From positions 840 to 9,592 of the forward strand of contig DEWO01000006.1 in NCBI GenBank assembly GCA_002363695.1: DNA of 8,753 nt, written 5' to 3'. The first letter of the stretch is position 1. Every line of letters begins with the position of its first letter. This document shows positions 4,404-8,753 of this stretch, piece after piece. Position numbers and translations under genes: made by a program. Source of the DNA: Prevotella sp. UBA3208. Its GTDB lineage: Bacteria > Bacteroidota > Bacteroidia > Bacteroidales > Bacteroidaceae. The notes beneath the pieces were generated by a model, which worked only from the letters and a program-made list of their open reading frames with translations, did not search any database and was not told the origin of the DNA.

Positions 4404-7400
4404 ATGAAAAGACAGTTTACGATTTTGATGGCAGTGCTGCTGGCGTGCACGACGGCGATTGCTTTGACTACGTGGCCTGGATTGCAGGCTTTTACGTATG
4501 TGACAGCAACATTTGTAGTAGCTCCGGATGGGGCAGGAACAGTTAGTCCGACCAGCGCCAGAGTCTTGAAGGGTACTCAGACCAGTAATATCTCTGCGAC
4601 TGCAAATGCCGGCTACTCGTTCGAAGGATGGTATGATGGCGAAACGCTGCTATCAACAGAGAACCCCCATAAATTCACGCTGAACAACGACGTTACCATT
4701 ACTGCCAAGTTCAAGGCTGAAGCTGCCCATACGGTGCTCGGCTTTGTCAAGGCTGGCTGTGAGGGAATGGGCACCGTCTCCGTATCACCAGAGGGTACTG
4801 CGGTCGAAGGTGGCTATAAGTTCAATCATGGAACCTCAGTGTCCTTGACTGCCACCCCCAATACGGGCCATCAGTTCGTGCGTTGGGAGGATGGCAGTGG
4901 CTCAGTGCTCTCTACAAGTGCTGCTTATTCGTTCACTATAAACGAAGATTGTGCTGTTTACGCCGTCTTCCAGCAACTGGAGAACTACAAAGCCGACCTC
5001 ATTGCCTTCCCCGGCTGTGAGGGCTACGGACGCTTTACCACGGGCGGACGTGCTGTCGACGGACGAGGCTCGAAGGTCTACTACGTCACTCGTCTGGACG
5101 ACTGCGCTGACAACAACCTGGTGGAGGGTACTCTTCGCTGGGCACTGAAGACGGGCGACGATACGCCCCGTACTGTCCTGTTCAAGGTGAGCGGAACCAT
5201 CTACCTGACTTCTAAACTTTCAGGTGTGAAACCCAATGTAACCATCGCAGGTCAGACGGCTCCTGGTGGTGGCATCTGTCTGGCAGGCTACCAGATGAAG
5301 CTGTCGTCCAACAGCATTGTGCGCCATATTCGTTTCCGTGCCGGCGATATTCCCAGCAACAGTGCTGCCAACAATGGCAATAGTATGTCCATGCTGGATG
5401 TGGAGAACGTTGAGAACATCGTGCTCGACCATTGCACCTTCTCATGGTCAATGGAGGAGAATATTACCATGTACGACTGCAACTATACAACGGTTCAGTG
5501 GTGTATCTTCTCGGAAGCGCTCTATAACTCAGGCAACTCAAAGGGTGCTCGTTCCTATGGTGCCCAGTGGGGTGGCGAACACGGAACCATGCACCACTGT
5601 CTGTTTGCCAACAATGTCACCCGTTCGCCACGTTTCAACGGTGTCCGTTCCAGTGTTAACGACCGCCGTGTAGACAGCGAGTTCATTAACAACGTCATCT
5701 TCAACTGGGGAAACCACAACTCAGTCTATGGCGGTGAGTGCTCGGCAGGCGGTGCGACAGACTACAATCGCACCTACATGATTAACAACTACTATAAGCC
5801 AGGCCCTGCCACTAAGGCTGGCACCAGCAATGGCCGTCACTTCGTGCGTCCTACGGGTGGCTCCGTCAATGAAGTCGGCGAGTGGTATCTCACTGGTAAT
5901 AAGTTCGAGACTGGCAGCAAGTGGGCAGGCACTGCCGACTTCTGGAAGGACGATGTCCTGGAGAAGGTCAATGCCGATAACTATTGGGGATTCTTAACCG
6001 AGAAAGGTCGTGGCATACACTTCTGGTCACTCAATCCAACTCAGGAGTTGTATGACAAGAAACTGTTGAAGCAACTGCCAGCAGGCTATGAACTCACGAT
6101 GGCTTACGAGAGTGCCGACGAGGCTTACGCAAAGGTTGTCAAGCAGGCTGGAGCCTCGCTGCCCCGTTACGACGAGGTGGATGCCCGTATCCTACAGGAA
6201 GCTGCCGGTTTGGTAGATCCGAAGTTTAAGGGCGACTATGGTCAATTGGGTATCATTGATACACCTTACGATATTACACTAAGTGACCATGACCGTTTTG
6301 CAGCTCTGAAGGAAGAGAACAATACTGAGATTGACGTCACCTGCTATCCCCGTCTGCAGGGCGACAGCTACGACGCCCAGGTGGTGGATACGGACGGCGA
6401 CGGACTGCCTGACGCCTACGAGACTGAGGTTGGCTTGAATCCTAACGACGCCAGCGACGGACAGAAGCTGACAGCGAATGGATACTCGAATCTGGAAATC
6501 TTCCTCAATGGCGTGGCCGACGGACAGATTGACGCCAAGGCGTACACTCGGCACCAGCCTGAGACTGCTGCCTTCACTGCCTTCAACGCTGTGGTTGGCG
6601 AGGGTGAGACCTATACCACCATTCAGGCCGCTATCGACGCTGCTCCGGCTGATGGTACACCTTATTATATATTTATCAAGAAAGGAACTTACGAGGGACA
6701 TGTGCAAATCAATCGCGCCAACACCCATCTCGTAGGACAGAACAAGCAGAACACCATCATTACGTGGAACAAACTACACACGGAGGGCGGTGGCAGTGTG
6801 GACACCAATGCCAGCGTCAACGTGACTGCCAGCGACGTGTCGTTGGACAATCTGACCATCCGCAATACTCGCATTGACGAAGGTCAGGCTCTGGCACTCT
6901 ATACGAAGGCAGACCGCATAATTCTGACTAACTGCAACTTAGAGGGTTGGCAGGATACCTATCGCACTGGTAACGACGGACAGCGCCACCTGGTGCGCAA
7001 CTGTAAGATAACGGGTACCACGGACTTCGTCTATAATCGTGGCGAGGTATTCTTCGACTGCGATACGCTGCATGTGTTGAGAAATACCAATGTCATTGTG
7101 GCTCCTGACCACATCAATGCCAAGTATGGCTATGTGTTCTCTGACTGTGTGATTACTGCAGAACAGAGTGGCAGCACCACAGCCTTGGGACGCCCGTGGG
7201 GCAATACGCCTAAGGTGTCGTACCTCAATACTCGCCTGACCAATGGGGTCAGCATCACTGCTGAGGGCTGGAACAACATGGGAGGACTGCCCACACAGAT
7301 GGCTGAGTACAACACAACGGATGCCAACGGCAATGCTGTGGACCTGAGTCAGCGCAAGACTTCGTTCACTGCTGAAGGCAATACCAGAAGCAGCAAGGCT

Positions 7401-7847
7401 GTTTTGGGCAAGGTCGAGGCTGACAGCTACAAACTCGACTACGTGCTGCGTGGCTCTGACAACTGGGATGCCGACTGGCGAGGATTCATTCTGCCGGCTC
7501 CTGAAATCTCAGTCAACGGGAACAATGTGTCGTGGAGTGATCCTACTGGTTTCGCTCAGTGCTATCTGGTCATTGCCGATGGTGTGGCAACTGTCACCAC
7601 CAGCACCAGTACCACAGGCAGCAATGTGACAGTTCAGTGTGTCAGTGCTTATGGCGTAACGGGCGAACTGGCTTCGTCAGCCAATCCTACAGGCATCAGC
7701 CAGACCAAGGCTGGCATTGGTGTCGTCGCTCGTCAGTACTTCACTGCTGACGGACGTCAGGTGCAGCGCTTGCAGCACGGGTTGAACATCATTCGCGAGA
7801 CGCTGTCGGATGGTACCACGCGCACTGTGAAAGTGGTGGCGAAGTGA
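4404..7847 (+). CDS. Secreted multidomain pectinase: PL1 pectate lyase plus CE8 pectin methylesterase
   Basis: This is a 1147-residue exported enzyme. The N-terminal signal is hydrophobic from residue 5; a possible lipobox (LLAC15) competes with signal peptidase I cleavage near LQA29. Two InlB-type beta repeats follow (about 30-105 and 109-190, with GYSFEGW and GHQFVRW). The PL1 lyase spans about 199-630: FPGCEGYGRFTTGGRAVDGR, TIAGQTAPGG (280-289), LDHCTFSWSMEEN (341-353) and TRSPRF (406-411), where R407 should be the catalytic arginine. DTDGDGLPD (662-670) is a calcium-type linker. The CE8 esterase spans about 727-1033, with Q828, Q850-D851 (WQDTY), nucleophile D874 (GTTDF) and R930 (LGRPW) all present. 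A short beta domain and tail (PEISVNG to KVVAK) end it. CE8 removes methyl esters and PL1 cleaves the resulting polygalacturonate, so the two activities act in sequence on one chain. Start ATG 4404 gives the signal peptide directly. I found no convincing promoter of its own. A second PL1 gene follows after 53 bases. Confidence 0.96.
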   Translation: MKRQFTILMAVLLACTTAIALTTWPGLQAFTYVTATFVVAPDGAGTVSPTSARVLKGTQTSNISATANAGYSFEGWYDGETLLSTENPHKFTLNNDVTITAKFKAEAAHTVLGFVKAGCEGMGTVSVSPEGTAVEGGYKFNHGTSVSLTATPNTGHQFVRWEDGSGSVLSTSAAYSFTINEDCAVYAVFQQLENYKADLIAFPGCEGYGRFTTGGRAVDGRGSKVYYVTRLDDCADNNLVEGTLRWALKTGDDTPRTVLFKVSGTIYLTSKLSGVKPNVTIAGQTAPGGGICLAGYQMKLSSNSIVRHIRFRAGDIPSNSAANNGNSMSMLDVENVENIVLDHCTFSWSMEENITMYDCNYTTVQWCIFSEALYNSGNSKGARSYGAQWGGEHGTMHHCLFANNVTRSPRFNGVRSSVNDRRVDSEFINNVIFNWGNHNSVYGGECSAGGATDYNRTYMINNYYKPGPATKAGTSNGRHFVRPTGGSVNEVGEWYLTGNKFETGSKWAGTADFWKDDVLEKVNADNYWGFLTEKGRGIHFWSLNPTQELYDKKLLKQLPAGYELTMAYESADEAYAKVVKQAGASLPRYDEVDARILQEAAGLVDPKFKGDYGQLGIIDTPYDITLSDHDRFAALKEENNTEIDVTCYPRLQGDSYDAQVVDTDGDGLPDAYETEVGLNPNDASDGQKLTANGYSNLEIFLNGVADGQIDAKAYTRHQPETAAFTAFNAVVGEGETYTTIQAAIDAAPADGTPYYIFIKKGTYEGHVQINRANTHLVGQNKQNTIITWNKLHTEGGGSVDTNASVNVTASDVSLDNLTIRNTRIDEGQALALYTKADRIILTNCNLEGWQDTYRTGNDGQRHLVRNCKITGTTDFVYNRGEVFFDCDTLHVLRNTNVIVAPDHINAKYGYVFSDCVITAEQSGSTTALGRPWGNTPKVSYLNTRLTNGVSITAEGWNNMGGLPTQMAEYNTTDANGNAVDLSQRKTSFTAEGNTRSSKAVLGKVEADSYKLDYVLRGSDNWDADWRGFILPAPEISVNGNNVSWSDPTGFAQCYLVIADGVATVTTSTSTTGSNVTVQCVSAYGVTGELASSANPTGISQTKAGIGVVARQYFTADGRQVQRLQHGLNIIRETLSDGTTRTVKVVAK

Positions 7848-7878
7848 GAGGTAAGAAGTAAGAGGTGAGAAGTGAGAG
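7844..7878 (+). repeat. Heptamer tandem repeat (GTRAGAR)x5 at the gene junction
   Basis: Five consecutive 7-base units fit GTRAGAR: GTGAGAG (7844-7850), GTAAGAA, GTAAGAG, GTGAGAA and GTGAGAG (7872-7878). Unit 1 contains the TGA stop of the pectinase (7845-7847). Because the period is 7, successive TGA/TAA triplets at 7845, 7852 and 7859 fall in all three forward frames. Confidence 0.9.
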
Positions 7879-7900
7879 GGGGAGATGTAAATTAGGCGAG

Positions 7901-8753
7901 ATGATGAAAAGACTGATGATAATTGTGGTGGTAGCCTTCGTGGCTGCCACCAGTTTCGCCCAACAGCAGAAGACGCTGGCCTTTCCCTCGGCCGAGGGCT
8001 TTGGCAAGTATGCCTCTGGCGGACGTGGGGGCAAGGTGGTAGAGGTGACTAATCTGAATGATGCTGGCGAGGGCTCGCTGCGTTGGGCATTGACGGAGGC
8101 TGGCAAGGAGAATGCCACCATCGTGTTTCGCGTCAGTGGCATCATTGATATAGGTCCCAACCCTCAGCGCAAGAACGAACGCTCCATCCGCGCCAAACTG
8201 AAGAATGTTACCATTGCTGGTCAGACAGCTCCAGGCGAGGGCATCCTGTTGCGTGGTGGCAAGCTGAACTTAGGGGGTTCGGAGAATGTTATTATCCGTA
8301 ACATCCGTTCGCGCCTGGGCACCAAGGGCGACCCCGCCAAGTCGAAGAAGGAGAACTTCATTGAGGGTGGAGCCATTGGCATTGAGAACGCACAGAACAT
8401 CATTATCGACCACTGCTGCTTTGGATGGAGTGGCGAGGAGAATACCACCATCTACGACAACCACTTCACCACCGTCCAGTGGTGCATCATACACGAAGGC
8501 TTATATAATGCAGGCCACCACAAGGGCGTCCGTGGCTATGGCTGTCAGTGGGGCGGTTCTCCTGCAACATTCCACCACAACCTGCTGGTCAGCAACGACA
8601 GCCGCTCGGCTCGTATCAACGGAGCTACCAATCCCAAGGTCGACAAGAACGTATTCCTGGAATATCAGAATAACGTCAACTTCAACTGGGGACGTCGCAA
8701 CTCGTGCTATGGCGGCGAGAACGAGGCTGGTGAGGGCAGTTCGCACTGGTGCA
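7901..8753 (+). CDS. Secreted PL1 family pectate lyase, 3' end missing
   Basis: The 284 visible residues open with a signal peptide, MMKRLMIIVVVAFVAATSFA (cleavage before QQQK at 21), then the PL1 fold: FPSAEGFGKYASGGRGGKVV (28-47), GSLRWAL, VTIAGQTAPGEGILLRGGKL, IIIDHCCFGWSGEEN (D170-H171), TTVQWCI, GVRGYGCQWGG and DSRSARING. R235 in SRSAR aligns with the catalytic arginine R407 of the preceding enzyme, but the usual proline of RxPR is alanine here. The order of blocks matches the PL1 part of that upstream pectinase, so the two are paralogues, presumably both cutting demethylated homogalacturonan outside the cell or in the periplasm. The gene lies 53 bases downstream with no promoter visible, so it is probably co-transcribed. 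ATG 7901 or 7904 both retain the signal peptide. The protein continues past the right edge and may carry further domains. Confidence 0.94.
   Translation, partial: MMKRLMIIVVVAFVAATSFAQQQKTLAFPSAEGFGKYASGGRGGKVVEVTNLNDAGEGSLRWALTEAGKENATIVFRVSGIIDIGPNPQRKNERSIRAKLKNVTIAGQTAPGEGILLRGGKLNLGGSENVIIRNIRSRLGTKGDPAKSKKENFIEGGAIGIENAQNIIIDHCCFGWSGEENTTIYDNHFTTVQWCIIHEGLYNAGHHKGVRGYGCQWGGSPATFHHNLLVSNDSRSARINGATNPKVDKNVFLEYQNNVNFNWGRRNSCYGGENEAGEGSSHWC

Noticed and set aside
4132..4450. Frames through the 21-base repeats, giving CTQLGNM peptide repeats on plus and FPSWVHM repeats on minus.
   Set aside because: 21 is a multiple of 3, so a tandem 21-mer is automatically open in some frames. There is no signal peptide, family match or ribosome binding site, and the region is better explained as a palindromic leader.
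7789..8160. Minus-strand frame of 123 codons across the pectinase/lyase junction.
   Set aside because: It is antisense to the end of one clear gene and the start of another; the LTSYFLPLTS part is just the complement of the heptamer repeat.

Overview
The window looks like a chromosomal segment of a gut or rumen Bacteroidales bacterium, most likely Prevotella or a close relative. Three things point there: promoters of the Bacteroidetes primary-sigma type (TTTG, 19-20 bp spacer, TAnnTTTG), start sites that mostly lack Shine-Dalgarno sequences, and protein families typical of that group (HU-HIG type DNA-binding protein, large secreted pectinases, secreted proteins with a VYNLAGQKV...NGKK tail). 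The genus is an inference from style, not from a marker gene.

Left part (1-4123), all on the minus strand. From right to left it holds: an HU-like protein fused to a winged helix (3443-4123); a secreted protein of unknown function with its own promoter and terminator (2253-3341); an orphan minimal nucleotidyltransferase (1729-2040); a possible 34-residue small protein with an unusually good Shine-Dalgarno (1464-1568); a conserved-looking protein of unknown function, possibly the DUF6621 family (799-1413); and the 5' two thirds of a saccharopine dehydrogenase-like carboxy(nor)spermidine dehydrogenase for spermidine synthesis, running off the left edge. The last two are probably one operon.

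Divergent intergenic region (4124-4403). It contains a promoter for the HU-like gene and, in that gene's transcribed leader, a 108-bp element (4173-4280). The element has four tandem 21-bp units, each itself a dyad, enclosed by 12-bp inverted arms, and the whole shares a single symmetry axis. This is the most unusual structure in the window.

Right part (4404-8753), plus strand: a pectin-degradation pair. The first gene encodes a 1147-residue secreted enzyme with two InlB-like beta repeats, a family 1 pectate lyase, a calcium-type DxDGD linker, a carbohydrate esterase family 8 pectin methylesterase and a C-terminal tail. The second is a secreted PL1 paralogue cut by the right edge. The esterase should de-methylate pectin and the lyases cut the resulting polygalacturonate. 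The junction between the two genes is a heptamer tandem repeat that begins at the stop codon of the first gene and places a stop in all three forward frames.

I see no rRNA, tRNA, CRISPR array, insertion sequence or complete defence system. The only thing resembling a toxin-antitoxin component is the nucleotidyltransferase without its HEPN partner.
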